DNA from: Oscillospiraceae bacterium
GTDB taxonomy: Bacteria > Bacillota > Clostridia > Oscillospirales > Oscillospiraceae
Length of the DNA stretch: 51,783 nt
Assembly: GCA_902767915.1 (NCBI GenBank)
Contig: CACXJE010000003.1
Span: 1 to 51,783 of the forward strand
Direction of reading: 5' to 3'
In this document: in pieces, positions 15,040 to 23,310 of the stretch
Position numbering within the stretch: position 1 is the stretch's first letter
How the letters are laid out: the number at the start of each line of letters is the position of its first letter
The notes under the pieces: generated by a model
The model's database searches: none
Told to the model about the DNA's origin: nothing
The model's input: only the letters and a program-made list of their open reading frames with translations
Program-made: the position numbers and the translations under genes

Positions 15040-15070
15040 GTGGGAGGATTATTCCGCATCACCACTTTAA
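15040..15070 (+). promoter_or_regulatory. rRNA-like L1 binding site upstream of rplA
   Basis: GTGG (15040-15043) pairs with CCAC (15062-15065), enclosing GGA-TTAT-TCC with an asymmetric internal loop, followed by TTTAAGGAGG. It is a shorter version of the site upstream of rplK and lies directly on the rplA ribosome binding site, suited to translational autorepression by L1. Confidence 0.65.
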
Positions 15071-15083
15071 GGAGGATATTACA

Positions 15084-15773
15084 TTGTTTAGAGGTAAGAA
15101 ATATCAAGATAGCGCGAAGCAGATCGACCGCTCCGTGCAGTATGATCCCGCGGATGCTCTGGGCCTTGTGTGCAAGACCGCTTCCGCCAAGTTCGACGAG
15201 ACCGTCGAGATCCACATCCGTCTGGGCGTTGACTCCCGCCACGCCGACCAGCAGGTCCGCGGCGCCATCGTTCTGCCCAACGGCACCGGCAAGACCCGCC
15301 GCGTGCTGGTGTTCGCCAAGGACGCCAAGGCTGACGAAGCCAAGGAAGCCGGTGCCGATTACGTCGGCGGCATGGACCTGGTCGAGAAGATCCAGAAGGA
15401 AAACTGGTTCGATTTCGACGTGGTCGTCGCTTCCCCCGACATGATGGGCATTGTGGGCCGTCTCGGTAAGCTCCTGGGCCCCAAGGGCTTGATGCCCTCT
15501 CCCAAGGCCGGCACTGTGACCCCCAACGTGGCCGCTGCCGTCAAGGAGATCAAAGCCGGTAAGATCGAGTACCGTCTCGACAAGACCAACATCATCCACT
15601 GCCCCATCGGCAAGGTTTCCTTCGGCCCCGAAAAGCTCGAAGAGAACATGGCTACCCTGATCGGCGCGGTCATCAAGGCCAAGCCCGCCGCTGCCAAGGG
15701 CCAGTATATCAAGTCCTGCGTCATCGCCTCCACCATGGGCCCCGGCGTCAAGGTCAACACTGCCAAGTATTGA
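15084..15773 (+). CDS. rplA: 50S ribosomal protein L1
   Basis: This 229-residue protein starts at TTG (15084), eight bases after GGAGG; no better start exists and the protein begins [17 protein letters not shown] as expected. Motifs: [57 protein letters not shown] and [14 protein letters not shown], spanning both domains. It forms the L1 stalk near the E site. It is followed at once by a terminator; the rplJ and rplL genes that usually come next are absent here. Confidence 0.97.
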   Translation: MFRGKKYQDSAKQIDRSVQYDPADALGLVCKTASAKFDETVEIHIRLGVDSRHADQQVRGAIVLPNGTGKTRRVLVFAKDAKADEAKEAGADYVGGMDLVEKIQKENWFDFDVVVASPDMMGIVGRLGKLLGPKGLMPSPKAGTVTPNVAAAVKEIKAGKIEYRLDKTNIIHCPIGKVSFGPEKLEENMATLIGAVIKAKPAAAKGQYIKSCVIASTMGPGVKVNTAKY

Positions 15774-15780
15774 TCGAAGG

Positions 15781-15824
15781 ACAAAAACGCACCCCGTTCC
15801 CTGTGGAACGGGGTGCGTTTTTGT
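15781..15824 (+). terminator. Terminator after rplA
   Basis: A perfect 20-base stem (ACAAAAACGCACCCCGTTCC and its complement) encloses CTGT. A- and T-runs are on both sides. Confidence 0.9.
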
Positions 15825-16170
15825 CAGGGAACAGGGAACAGGGAACAGCTGTAGGGGCCGGGTCTCCCGGCCCGCACGTTACGACAATGAAAAACGAACC
15901 GCGGGACGGGGAACCCGTCCCCTACGGAGGCCTTGTCAAATCCCGGTTTAAACGACACCGCAGTAGCGCCGGCTATCAGCCGGCCCGACACGTACCCACT
16001 TGCCGATATGGCCGGCAGATTGCCGGCACTACAGTTATACAAATCCCGGCTTGAACGACACCGCAGCGTTCTGTTTTCCGCTTTCATTTTTCAACTTCTC
16101 GCTTCACGGCCGGAGAGTTGTAAACATTTTATAAAATTTAACAACTTCTTCTTTTCTATTCAACGGAAAG
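15825..16170 (+). repeat. Intergenic region made of short palindromic repeats
   Basis: CAGGGAA direct repeats (15824-15846) come first, followed by GGGCCGGGTCTCCCGGCCC (15855-15873) and GGACGGGGAACCCGTCCCC (about 15903-15921). Next are CGCCGGCTATCAGCCGGC and GCCGGCAGATTGCCGGC. TCCCGG(T/C)TT(A/G)AACGACACCGCAG occurs twice (about 15941 and 16042). The GGGG...CCCCTACGG type resembles the repeats at 37000-37260. No gene supported. Confidence 0.7.
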
Positions 16171-16174
16171 TGTG

Positions 16175-16180
16175 TATAAT
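16175..16180 (+). promoter_or_regulatory. Possible -10 element of the ABC exporter gene
   Basis: TATAAT lies 40 bases upstream of the start codon in AT-rich DNA; the -35 at the correct distance (TTTTCT) is weak. Confidence 0.4.
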
Positions 16181-16219
16181 CCGGGAAAAGACGCAATCTG
16201 CGGGAAAGGAGACAGCCAG

Positions 16220-19200
16220 ATGCTCCAGGTACAGAACATCAAAAAAGAGTATAAAACCGGGTCCCTGGTTCAGAAGGCACTGGACGGAGTCAGTCTGAGC
16301 CTGCGGGACAATGAATTCGTGGCGATCCTGGGTCCCAGCGGCTCCGGCAAAACAACGCTGCTCAACGTGATCGGCGGTCTGGACCGGTATGACAGCGGCG
16401 AGCTGATCATCAACGGCGTTTCCACAAAAAAATACAGCGCGAGGGACTGGGACTCCTACCGGAACCACACGGTGGGCTTCGTGTTCCAGAGCTACAATCT
16501 GATTCCCCATCAAACCATCCTGTCCAACGTGGAGCTGGCCCTGACCATCAGCGGCATCTCCCAGCGGGAACGGAAGAAGCGGGCCCGGGAGGCGCTGAAA
16601 AAGGTGGGTCTGGGGGAGCACATGCACAAAAAGCCCGCCCAGCTCTCCGGCGGCCAGATGCAGCGGGTGGCCATCGCCCGGGCCCTGGTGAACGACCCGG
16701 ATATTCTGCTGGCCGACGAGCCCACCGGCGCCCTGGACAGCGAAACCAGTCTGCAGGTCATGGACCTTCTCAAGGAGGTGGCCCGGGACCGGCTGGTGGT
16801 CATGGTGACCCATAACCCGGAGCTGGCGGAGCAGTACGCCACCCGGATCGTCCGCCTGCGGGACGGAAAGATCATCGACGATTCCGATCCCTTCGACCCG
16901 AATGAGACCACAGAGGCGGTCCACCGGAACATGGGCAGAGCCGTGATGTCCCGGCTGACGGCCATGAATCTGAGCTTCCATAACCTCTGGACCAAGAAGG
17001 TCCGGACCCTTTTGGTGGCCTTTGCCGGCTCCATCGGCATCATCGGCATTGCCATGATCCTCTCGGTGTCCAACGGTGTGGACCGCTTCATTGAGAACGT
17101 GGAGCAGGACACCCTGAAAAGCTACCCCCTCCAGATCACCGACAGCAGCTTCAATCTGAACACGATCTTTGCCCGGGATCAGCAGGAGGAGGGGGAGAAG
17201 ACGGGCCAGGTCCGGGAGCAGCGGATGGTGACAAACTTTCTCTCCCGGGTCAGCGTCAACGACCTGAAGTCCCTGCGGGATCATCTGGAATCCGGCAAAA
17301 CGGACGTCTATGATTACGTCCAGTCCATCGAATACGGCTACGGCATCACCCCGCGGATCTATTCCCTGGCGGGGGAGACGCCCCGGCAGGTGAATCCGGA
17401 CCGGAGCTTTGAGGCCCTGGGCTTCTCCACCACCGACAATATGACCGGTATGCTGACCACCCTCAGCAGCACGGATTCCTTCCACGCAATGCCGGCCAAG
17501 ACAGAGCTCTATCAGCCCCAATACGACGTCAAGGCGGGCCGGTGGCCTGCGGCCTGGAACGAATGCGTTCTGGTTCTGAGCCCCCGGGGAGCGGTTTCCG
17601 ACCTGGCCCTTTATACCATGGGCCGCAAGGACCCGAAGGAGCTGGAGCAGCTGGTAAAGGCCTTTGCGGAGGGCGGAGAGATCCCGGAGCAGGCGGAGCC
17701 GCAAACCTATACCTACGAGGAATTCCTGGGCATCTCCTTCCGGCTTCTGCCGGCGGTGGAATGCTATACCTACGACCCGGACTACAAGGTCTGGACGGAC
17801 CGGTCCGTGGATCCGGACTTTCTGCGGAGCCGGCTGGAGCAGGCGGAGGTGCTGACCATTGTGGGCGTGGTGCAGCCGAAAAAGGATGTGAACACGCCGA
17901 CGCTGGCCTCCGGGATCTGCTATCCGGCGGAGCTCCAGCGGCACCTGGCTGCCCTGGCGGCCGACAACCCCATCGTAAAGGCACAGCTGAACAGCCCTGC
18001 GGTTGACGTGTTCACCGGCCTGCCCTTCGGGGAGCAGGTGGACCAGAGCACCCTGGATCTGAGCACCCTTTTCACCCTGGATGAGCAGGCGCTGGAGGAG
18101 GCCTTCCGGCTGGACGAGGACATGGAGCTCTTTGATCCCGCGTCTCTGGATCTCTCCGGCCTGGAGCTGGACCAGGCGGACCTGTCCGGGGTGGTGGATC
18201 CCAACGCCTTTGCCAGCGCTCTGCCGAAGCTGAGCCAGCAGCAGATTGCCAGTCTGTTCCAGGGCATCCGCTTCAAGATGTCAGACGAACAGATGCAGAC
18301 CCTGTTCTCCCAGCTGATGGAGGGCTATTTCAGCTATCTGCAGCAGGATCCCTCCACGGATCTGACCCGGCTGGGGACGGCCGTCTCCGAGTATCTTGCC
18401 TCTGAGGATGCGGCCCGGCGGATCAGCGACGGCATCCTGCAGGCCCTTTCCGAAAACAATGCCGCCGCCGTCACCCCCGAGGAGCTGACGGACCTGCTGC
18501 AGAGCGTGCTGGCGGGTTATCCGGACTATCTGGCGGAAAACGGGCTGGCGGAAGGGGAGGAGCTTCCCATGGCCTACCTGGGCCAGTACCTCCAGAGTGC
18601 GGCCGCCCAGGCGGCTTTGAACCAGGCGGCCGCCTCCTTGAGCCAGCGGGTGCAGGCCTTCACCATCTCCCAGGCCCAGATCAACGCCATCACCCGAAGC
18701 CTGATCGAGGGCTATACGGAATATGCCGCCTCCCAGGCCCTCCCGGGCCCGGAAACCCTGCGGACCTCCTTCACGGATTACCTCTCCTCTCCGGAGGCCT
18801 CGCAGCTGCTGAACAACGCCATCGCTTCCTCCATTGATACCTCCGAGATGGAGCGGCGGGCCGCGGTTTTGTTCGCCGGCTATTCTCAAAGCCTGGCGGA
18901 CGCCATGACGGAGGCGGCGGGGCAGATCATGTCCTCCGTGTCCGAAAAGCTCCAAGAGGAGCTGACCCGGCAGATGGAGACCTTCTCCGAGGAGCTGGGA
19001 GAAAAGCTCCGGGAGGCGCTGCAGGTGGATCCCGAAACCCTGGCGGAGGCCTTCTCCATGAACATGGACCCGGCGGAGCTGCGGGATCTGATGACCTCCC
19101 TGCTGTCCAAGCAGGACAACAGCTATGCCGGCAACCTGCGCAAGCTGGGCTATGCCCGGGAGGACACCCCCACCTCCATCACCATCTATCCCAGGGATTT

Positions 19201-19744
19201 TGACGGCAAGAAGGCCATCAAGGCCATTCTGGACGACTACAACCAGGAAATGACCCGGACCGGGCAGGAGGACAAGGTCATCACCTACACCGACATGGTG
19301 GACACCCTCATGTCCTCGGTGACGGACATCGTGGACGCGATCTCCACGGTGCTCATCGCCTTCGTGGCCATTTCTCTGCTGGTTTCCTCGGTGATGATCG
19401 GTGTCATCACCTATATCTCCGTGCTGGAGCGGCGGAAGGAGATCGGCATTCTCCGGGCCATCGGCGCCTCCAAGCGGAACATCTCCCAGGTCTTCAACGC
19501 CGAGACCTTCATCATCGGCGCCCTGGCAGGCCTGCTGGGTGTGGGGATCACCTGGCTGCTGCTGATCCCCACCAACCGGATCATCGCCAGGTTCGCCGGC
19601 CAGGTCCAGATCCGGGCCTACCTGCCGGTCACCTCCGCGGCGATCCTGGTGGCTCTGAGCATTGTGCTGACGCTGCTGGGCGGCTTCATCCCCGCCAAGA
19701 AGGCGGCCCGGCAGGATCCGGTGGCTGCGCTGCGATCCGAGTAA
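16220..19744 (+). CDS. MacB/FtsX-type ABC exporter, ATPase and permease fused
   Basis: This 1174-residue protein has its ATG chosen at 16220 after GGAAAGGAGACAGCCAG. The N-terminal ATPase (about 1-225) has Walker A GPSGSGKT (38-45), signature LSGGQMQRVAIARAL and Walker B DILLADEPTGALD. A first membrane helix (about 265-290, VRTLLVAFAGSIGIIGIAMIL) is followed by a very large extracellular region (about 295-1030), largely helical and rich in Q, L, S and E. Three terminal helices (about 1035-1165) carry the FtsX domain with VLERRKEIGILRAIGASKRNI. MacB-like mechanotransmitters act on periplasmic or envelope substrates or partners. The extracellular region is about three times the usual size. It is a single gene between two terminator-like elements. 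Confidence 0.88.
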   Translation: MLQVQNIKKEYKTGSLVQKALDGVSLSLRDNEFVAILGPSGSGKTTLLNVIGGLDRYDSGELIINGVSTKKYSARDWDSYRNHTVGFVFQSYNLIPHQTILSNVELALTISGISQRERKKRAREALKKVGLGEHMHKKPAQLSGGQMQRVAIARALVNDPDILLADEPTGALDSETSLQVMDLLKEVARDRLVVMVTHNPELAEQYATRIVRLRDGKIIDDSDPFDPNETTEAVHRNMGRAVMSRLTAMNLSFHNLWTKKVRTLLVAFAGSIGIIGIAMILSVSNGVDRFIENVEQDTLKSYPLQITDSSFNLNTIFARDQQEEGEKTGQVREQRMVTNFLSRVSVNDLKSLRDHLESGKTDVYDYVQSIEYGYGITPRIYSLAGETPRQVNPDRSFEALGFSTTDNMTGMLTTLSSTDSFHAMPAKTELYQPQYDVKAGRWPAAWNECVLVLSPRGAVSDLALYTMGRKDPKELEQLVKAFAEGGEIPEQAEPQTYTYEEFLGISFRLLPAVECYTYDPDYKVWTDRSVDPDFLRSRLEQAEVLTIVGVVQPKKDVNTPTLASGICYPAELQRHLAALAADNPIVKAQLNSPAVDVFTGLPFGEQVDQSTLDLSTLFTLDEQALEEAFRLDEDMELFDPASLDLSGLELDQADLSGVVDPNAFASALPKLSQQQIASLFQGIRFKMSDEQMQTLFSQLMEGYFSYLQQDPSTDLTRLGTAVSEYLASEDAARRISDGILQALSENNAAAVTPEELTDLLQSVLAGYPDYLAENGLAEGEELPMAYLGQYLQSAAAQAALNQAAASLSQRVQAFTISQAQINAITRSLIEGYTEYAASQALPGPETLRTSFTDYLSSPEASQLLNNAIASSIDTSEMERRAAVLFAGYSQSLADAMTEAAGQIMSSVSEKLQEELTRQMETFSEELGEKLREALQVDPETLAEAFSMNMDPAELRDLMTSLLSKQDNSYAGNLRKLGYAREDTPTSITIYPRDFDGKKAIKAILDDYNQEMTRTGQEDKVITYTDMVDTLMSSVTDIVDAISTVLIAFVAISLLVSSVMIGVITYISVLERRKEIGILRAIGASKRNISQVFNAETFIIGALAGLLGVGITWLLLIPTNRIIARFAGQVQIRAYLPVTSAAILVALSIVLTLLGGFIPAKKAARQDPVAALRSE

Positions 19745-19749
19745 AAACA

Positions 19750-19778
19750 TTGACAAATTGCGGGAAACATTATATAAT
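19750..19778 (+). promoter_or_regulatory. Consensus promoter of glyS inside a palindrome
   Basis: TTGACA (19750-19755), 17-base spacer, TATAAT (19773-19778). The spacer, the -10 and the start region lie inside a 38-base perfect palindrome (19755-19792). Confidence 0.85.
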
Positions 19779-19792
19779 GTTTCCCGCAATTT
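19755..19792 (+). promoter_or_regulatory. Thirty-eight-base perfect palindrome over the glyS promoter
   Basis: Left arm AAATTGCGGGAAACATTAT (19755-19773) is exactly complementary to the right arm ATAATGTTTCCCGCAATTT (19774-19792). It may be an operator, a terminator for the upstream ABC exporter gene (A/T at both ends), or a 5' leader hairpin. No T-box is present in the remaining 40-base leader. Confidence 0.75.
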
Positions 19793-19833
19793 ATGTATAC
19801 GAACAGCCGCATTCGGCTGCATGGAGGTTTTTT

Positions 19834-21237
19834 ATGAACAACACCGAAAAAACCATGGATAAGATCGTTGCCCTGTGCAAGAACAGAGGCTTTATCTTTG
19901 CCGGCTCCGAGATCTACGGCGGCCTGGCCAACACTTGGGACTACGGCCCCCTGGGCGCCCGGCTCAAGAACAACGTCAAGGACGCCTGGCGCAAGCGCTT
20001 CATCCAGGAGCGGCACAACTCCTTCGAGGTGGACGCCGACATTCTGATGAACCCCAGAGTCTGGGAGGCCAGCGGCCACGTGGGCTCCTTCTCCGACCCC
20101 CTGCTGGACTGCAAGGAGTGCAAGATGCGCTTCCGCGCCGACAATCTGATCGACGAGTTTGACCCCGAGGCCCATGCCGACGGCATGACCAAGGAGGAGA
20201 TGTTCGACTACATCAAGGCCCACTCCATTCCCTGCCCCCACTGCGGCAAGCACAACTTCACCGACATCCGGGAATTCAACCTGATGTTCCAGACCTACCG
20301 CGGCGTCACCAACGACGCCAAGTCCGTCATCTACCTGCGGCCCGAGAACGCCCAGGGCGAGTACGTCAACTATCTGAACGTCCAGCGGACCATGCGGGCC
20401 AAGCTGCCCTTCTCCATCGGCCAGATCGGCAAGGCCTTCCGCAACGAGATCACCCCGGGCAACTTCACCTTCCGGACCATCGAGTTCGAGCAGATGGAGT
20501 TCCAGACCTTCTGCAAGCCCGGCGACGATCTGGAGCTCTACGAGTACTTCAAGAACTACGGCAAGCAGTTCTTTGAGGACCTGGGCCTGCCCGCCGAGAA
20601 CCTCCGCTTCCACGACCATGAGAAGCTGGCCCACTATGCCAAGGCCGCCTGCGACATCGAATTCCTGTTCCCCACCATCGGCTGGGGCGAGATCAACGGC
20701 ACCCACGACCGCACCGATTTCGACCTGAGCCGCCACCAGGAGTACAGCGGCCAGAAGCTGGAATATCTGGATCCCTTCACCAACGAGCGCTACATCCCCT
20801 ACATCGTCGAAAGCACCTACGGTCTGGACCGGACCGTTCTGGCCCTGCTGTGCCAGGCCTACGACGAGGAGGTGGTGGACGCCGCCAAGAACGACGTCCG
20901 GGTGGTCCTGCACCTGAAGCCGGCCATTGCCCCCATCAAGGCCTCCATCCTGCCCCTGTCCAAGAAGCTGGGCGACAAGGCCATGGAGATCCGGGACGAG
21001 CTGGCCAAGCATTTCATGGTGGACTATGACGACACCGGCTCCATCGGCAAGCGGTATCGCCGGGCCGACGAGATCGGCACTCCCTACTGCATCACCGTGG
21101 ACTTCGACACCGTGGGCGACCCCGAGAAGGGCATCGAGCCCGACCACGCCGTCACCATCCGGGATCGGGACACCATGGAGCAGGTCCGGGTGCCCATCGC
21201 CGAGCTCAAGACCTGGCTGGAAGAGCACGTAGGCTGA
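19834..21237 (+). CDS. glyS: Glycyl-tRNA synthetase, single-chain type
   Basis: This 467-residue protein has its ATG at 19834 after ATGGAGGTTTTTT, giving MNNTEKTMDKIVALCKNRGF. It is a class II synthetase of the alpha2 type: motif 1 region GGLANTWDYGPLGARLKNNV, motif 2 FRNEITPGNFTFRTIEFEQME, and motif 3 YIVESTYGLDRTVLALL. An insertion carries Cys pairs (LDCKECKMRF and CPHCGKHNF) that may bind zinc. The C-terminal anticodon-binding domain is about 370-467. Charges tRNA-Gly with glycine. Transcribed alone from a strong promoter. Confidence 0.97.
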   Translation: MNNTEKTMDKIVALCKNRGFIFAGSEIYGGLANTWDYGPLGARLKNNVKDAWRKRFIQERHNSFEVDADILMNPRVWEASGHVGSFSDPLLDCKECKMRFRADNLIDEFDPEAHADGMTKEEMFDYIKAHSIPCPHCGKHNFTDIREFNLMFQTYRGVTNDAKSVIYLRPENAQGEYVNYLNVQRTMRAKLPFSIGQIGKAFRNEITPGNFTFRTIEFEQMEFQTFCKPGDDLELYEYFKNYGKQFFEDLGLPAENLRFHDHEKLAHYAKAACDIEFLFPTIGWGEINGTHDRTDFDLSRHQEYSGQKLEYLDPFTNERYIPYIVESTYGLDRTVLALLCQAYDEEVVDAAKNDVRVVLHLKPAIAPIKASILPLSKKLGDKAMEIRDELAKHFMVDYDDTGSIGKRYRRADEIGTPYCITVDFDTVGDPEKGIEPDHAVTIRDRDTMEQVRVPIAELKTWLEEHVG

Positions 21238-21345
21238 ATTTCAGGTAAGAAGAATTAAGTGTTTGCCCGCCCGAAGGGGCCGATGCCAACATCGGCCCTC
21301 CGCACCCCGTCCCCCGCATATCCCCCCAAATTGAGGAGAACCGCT

Positions 21346-21747
21346 ATGCTTGAAGAATTGAAAACCCGCGTAGATGCGCTCTATCTGGAATACGTCTTCC
21401 CCGTGCTGGCCACGGTCCGGATCGGCGAGGATCCGGAGGCGGTCGCCTTTGAAAAGACCCTCCTGGAGGCCGCCAGGGCAACCGGCGTCAAGGTCCGGCG
21501 GTATATGTTCCCGCTGGGTGATGTGACGGCCCCGGAGATGGAGGAGCTCCTGCGGCAGGCCGGGGCGGATTTCCTGCTTTCGGCGATCCTGCTGGAGCGG
21601 CCCCTGCCCCAGGGCTGGGACGCTGCCGCCCTGGACGGGCAGATCCCCGAGAAGAAGCGGCTGTGTCAGCCCGCCGATGGGTCGGCCGAGTCTGCCGCCG
21701 CGCTGTTGAAGGCCGTGATCGACGCGGCTGAGAGGAACGCAAAATGA
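21346..21747 (+). CDS. FolD-like N-terminal domain protein
   Basis: This 133-residue protein has its ATG chosen at 21346 after TTGAGGAGAACCGCT. It resembles the catalytic N-terminal half of FolD (methylene-tetrahydrofolate dehydrogenase/cyclohydrolase): VLATVRIGEDPEAVAFEKTLLEAARATGVKVRRYMFP corresponds to the LAxxxVGxDPAS...Y...K region. PLPQGWDAAALDGQIPEKKR corresponds to the LPLP...I.P.KDVDG loop. The Ser/Tyr and catalytic Lys of that region are not clearly retained (VAFEK), and the NAD-binding second half is absent. It may be a non-catalytic derivative. It overlaps lspA by four bases. Confidence 0.55.
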   Translation: MLEELKTRVDALYLEYVFPVLATVRIGEDPEAVAFEKTLLEAARATGVKVRRYMFPLGDVTAPEMEELLRQAGADFLLSAILLERPLPQGWDAAALDGQIPEKKRLCQPADGSAESAAALLKAVIDAAERNAK

Positions 21748-22238
21748 AGGCGATCGGGAAGAAGACCTGGATCCTGCTGGGCCTCTTTATGCTGGGCATT
21801 GTGGTGCTGGACCAGGCGTCAAAGGCCCTGGTGGTCAAGTACATTCCCGAATTCGGGAGGGTTCGCCTGATTCCCGGGGTGGTCCATCTGACCTACTGCA
21901 GGAATACCGGCGCCGCCTTCTCCATGCTCTCGGGTATGCGCTGGCTGTTTCTGGTGCTGGTGCTTGTGTTTTTCGCTGCGGTCTGGTATCTGATCCGGCG
22001 GGGAATTCTCAACCGTCCCGCGGAGCTCTGGTGTCTGGCCGCCGTGGGCGGCGGCGCTCTGGGCAACGCGGTGGACCGGGTGCTGACCGGGGAGGTCACG
22101 GATATGATCGAGGTGGAGTTTATGAGCTTTGCCGTGTTCAACGTGGCCGACTGCTTTATCACCTGCGGGGCTGTTGCCCTGGCCATCGTGCTGCTGTTCT
22201 TTGATAGACACGATGAAAAAGTGAATAGTGAAGAGTGA
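21744..22238 (+). CDS. lspA: Lipoprotein signal peptidase II
   Basis: This 164-residue protein has four membrane helices (about 8-27, 62-80, 90-108, 130-150). Diagnostic motifs include VVLDQASKALV, YCRNTGAAFSML, ALGNAVDRVL (first catalytic Asp) and FAVFNVADCFI (second catalytic Asp). It removes the signal peptide from lipidated prolipoproteins at the Cys, so it processes the many lipoproteins seen in this window. The ATG overlaps the FolD-like stop (ATGA). Its 3' end overlaps the start of an intergenic inverted-repeat element. Confidence 0.95.
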   Translation: MKAIGKKTWILLGLFMLGIVVLDQASKALVVKYIPEFGRVRLIPGVVHLTYCRNTGAAFSMLSGMRWLFLVLVLVFFAAVWYLIRRGILNRPAELWCLAAVGGGALGNAVDRVLTGEVTDMIEVEFMSFAVFNVADCFITCGAVALAIVLLFFDRHDEKVNSEE

Positions 22239-22346
22239 ATAGTGAATAGTTAAGGTGTCGCTTCGCGATGAATTCAAATTCATTTTTCAAATCGGAGATT
22301 TGAAAAATACCAAAATTATTCACTCTTCCCTATTCACGCTTCACGA
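22217..22346 (+). repeat. Nested inverted-repeat element between lspA and rluD
   Basis: The left arm has repeated GTGAATAGTGAAGA units (22221-22249) and the right arm the complementary ATTCACTCTTCCCTATTCAC (22317-22337). Between them are small hairpins: TCGCTTCGCGA (22258-22268), and TTTTTCAAATC/GATTTGAAAAA (22282-22307). The TTCAAATC...GATTTGAA hairpin is shared with the elements at 27067 and 36185. Confidence 0.75.
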
Positions 22347-22366
22347 AATTTTTTCGAGGGATTCAC

Positions 22367-23284
22367 ATGAAATTACAAGCAACTGAGGCAGGCCAGCGCT
22401 TGGACGTGTTCCTGGCGGAAAAGCTGGAGAATACCTCCCGTTCCGCGGCCCAGAAGCTGCTGGAGGCCGGGGCTGTGACCCTGGCGGGAAAGCCTCTGCG
22501 AAAGCAGGACAAGACCGTGGCGGGGGCCGTGTATGAGGTGGTGCTCCCGGAGGTAAAAGAGGTTTCCATTGAGCCAAAGGAGCTTCCGCTGGATATCGTC
22601 TATGAGGACGGGGATCTGCTGGTGCTGAACAAGCCCAAGGGCCTGGTGGTGCATCCCGCCCCGGGCCACTGGGACGACACGCTGGTGAACGCCCTGATGT
22701 ACCACTGCAGGGACGCGCTTTCCGGCATCAACGGGGAGCTGCGGCCCGGCATCGTCCACCGGATCGACAAGGATACCTCCGGCCTTCTGATCGTGGCGAA
22801 GAACGACTTTGCCCACCAGGCCCTGGCGGCCCAGCTCCAGGATCATTCTCTGTCCCGGACCTATTACGCCATCGTCTGCGGCGGCTTCCGGGAGGCGGAG
22901 GGGACCGTGGACGCCCCCATCGGCCGGCATCCCGTGGACCGGAAGAAGATGGCAGTCACGGAGAAGAACGGCCGCCCCGCTGCGACCCACTACCGGGTTC
23001 TGGAGCGGCTGGGGAAATATACCCTGGTAGAGTGCCGCCTGGAGACCGGCCGGACCCATCAAATCCGGGTTCACATGGCCTACCGGAACCACCCGATCCT
23101 GGGGGACACGGTCTACGGCCGCCCCAAGCCCGAGCTGGGCCAGGACAGCCAGTGCCTCCATGCCGGGGCCCTGACCTTCCGGCATCCCCGTACCGGTGAG
23201 ACCGTCACGGTAACCTGCCCGCTGCCCGATTATTTCACCGCCCTGCTGGAGAAGCTCCGCAGGGAGACCAACCCCTCCGCCTGA
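22367..23284 (+). CDS. rluD: RluD-type 23S rRNA pseudouridine synthase
   Basis: This 305-residue protein has an N-terminal S4 RNA-binding domain (QRLDVFLAEKLENTSRSAAQKLLEAGAV) followed by the RsuA/RluA catalytic domain. That domain carries the motif GIVHRIDKDTSGLLIVAKND (catalytic Asp) and the later LVECRLETGRTHQIRVHMAY. The RluA/RluD group modifies uridines in 23S rRNA, RluD in helix 69; the exact target (RluD or a paralogue) is uncertain. The ATG at 22367 follows GAGGGATTCAC. The next gene starts 26 bases after its stop. Confidence 0.88.
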   Translation: MKLQATEAGQRLDVFLAEKLENTSRSAAQKLLEAGAVTLAGKPLRKQDKTVAGAVYEVVLPEVKEVSIEPKELPLDIVYEDGDLLVLNKPKGLVVHPAPGHWDDTLVNALMYHCRDALSGINGELRPGIVHRIDKDTSGLLIVAKNDFAHQALAAQLQDHSLSRTYYAIVCGGFREAEGTVDAPIGRHPVDRKKMAVTEKNGRPAATHYRVLERLGKYTLVECRLETGRTHQIRVHMAYRNHPILGDTVYGRPKPELGQDSQCLHAGALTFRHPRTGETVTVTCPLPDYFTALLEKLRRETNPSA

Positions 23285-23310
23285 CCTGCGGAGGAGCGAA
23301 GGAGACTGCT

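Noticed and set aside
19793-19833. T-box leader for glyS
   Set aside because: The leader is only about 40 bases and lacks the T-box sequence and specifier stem.
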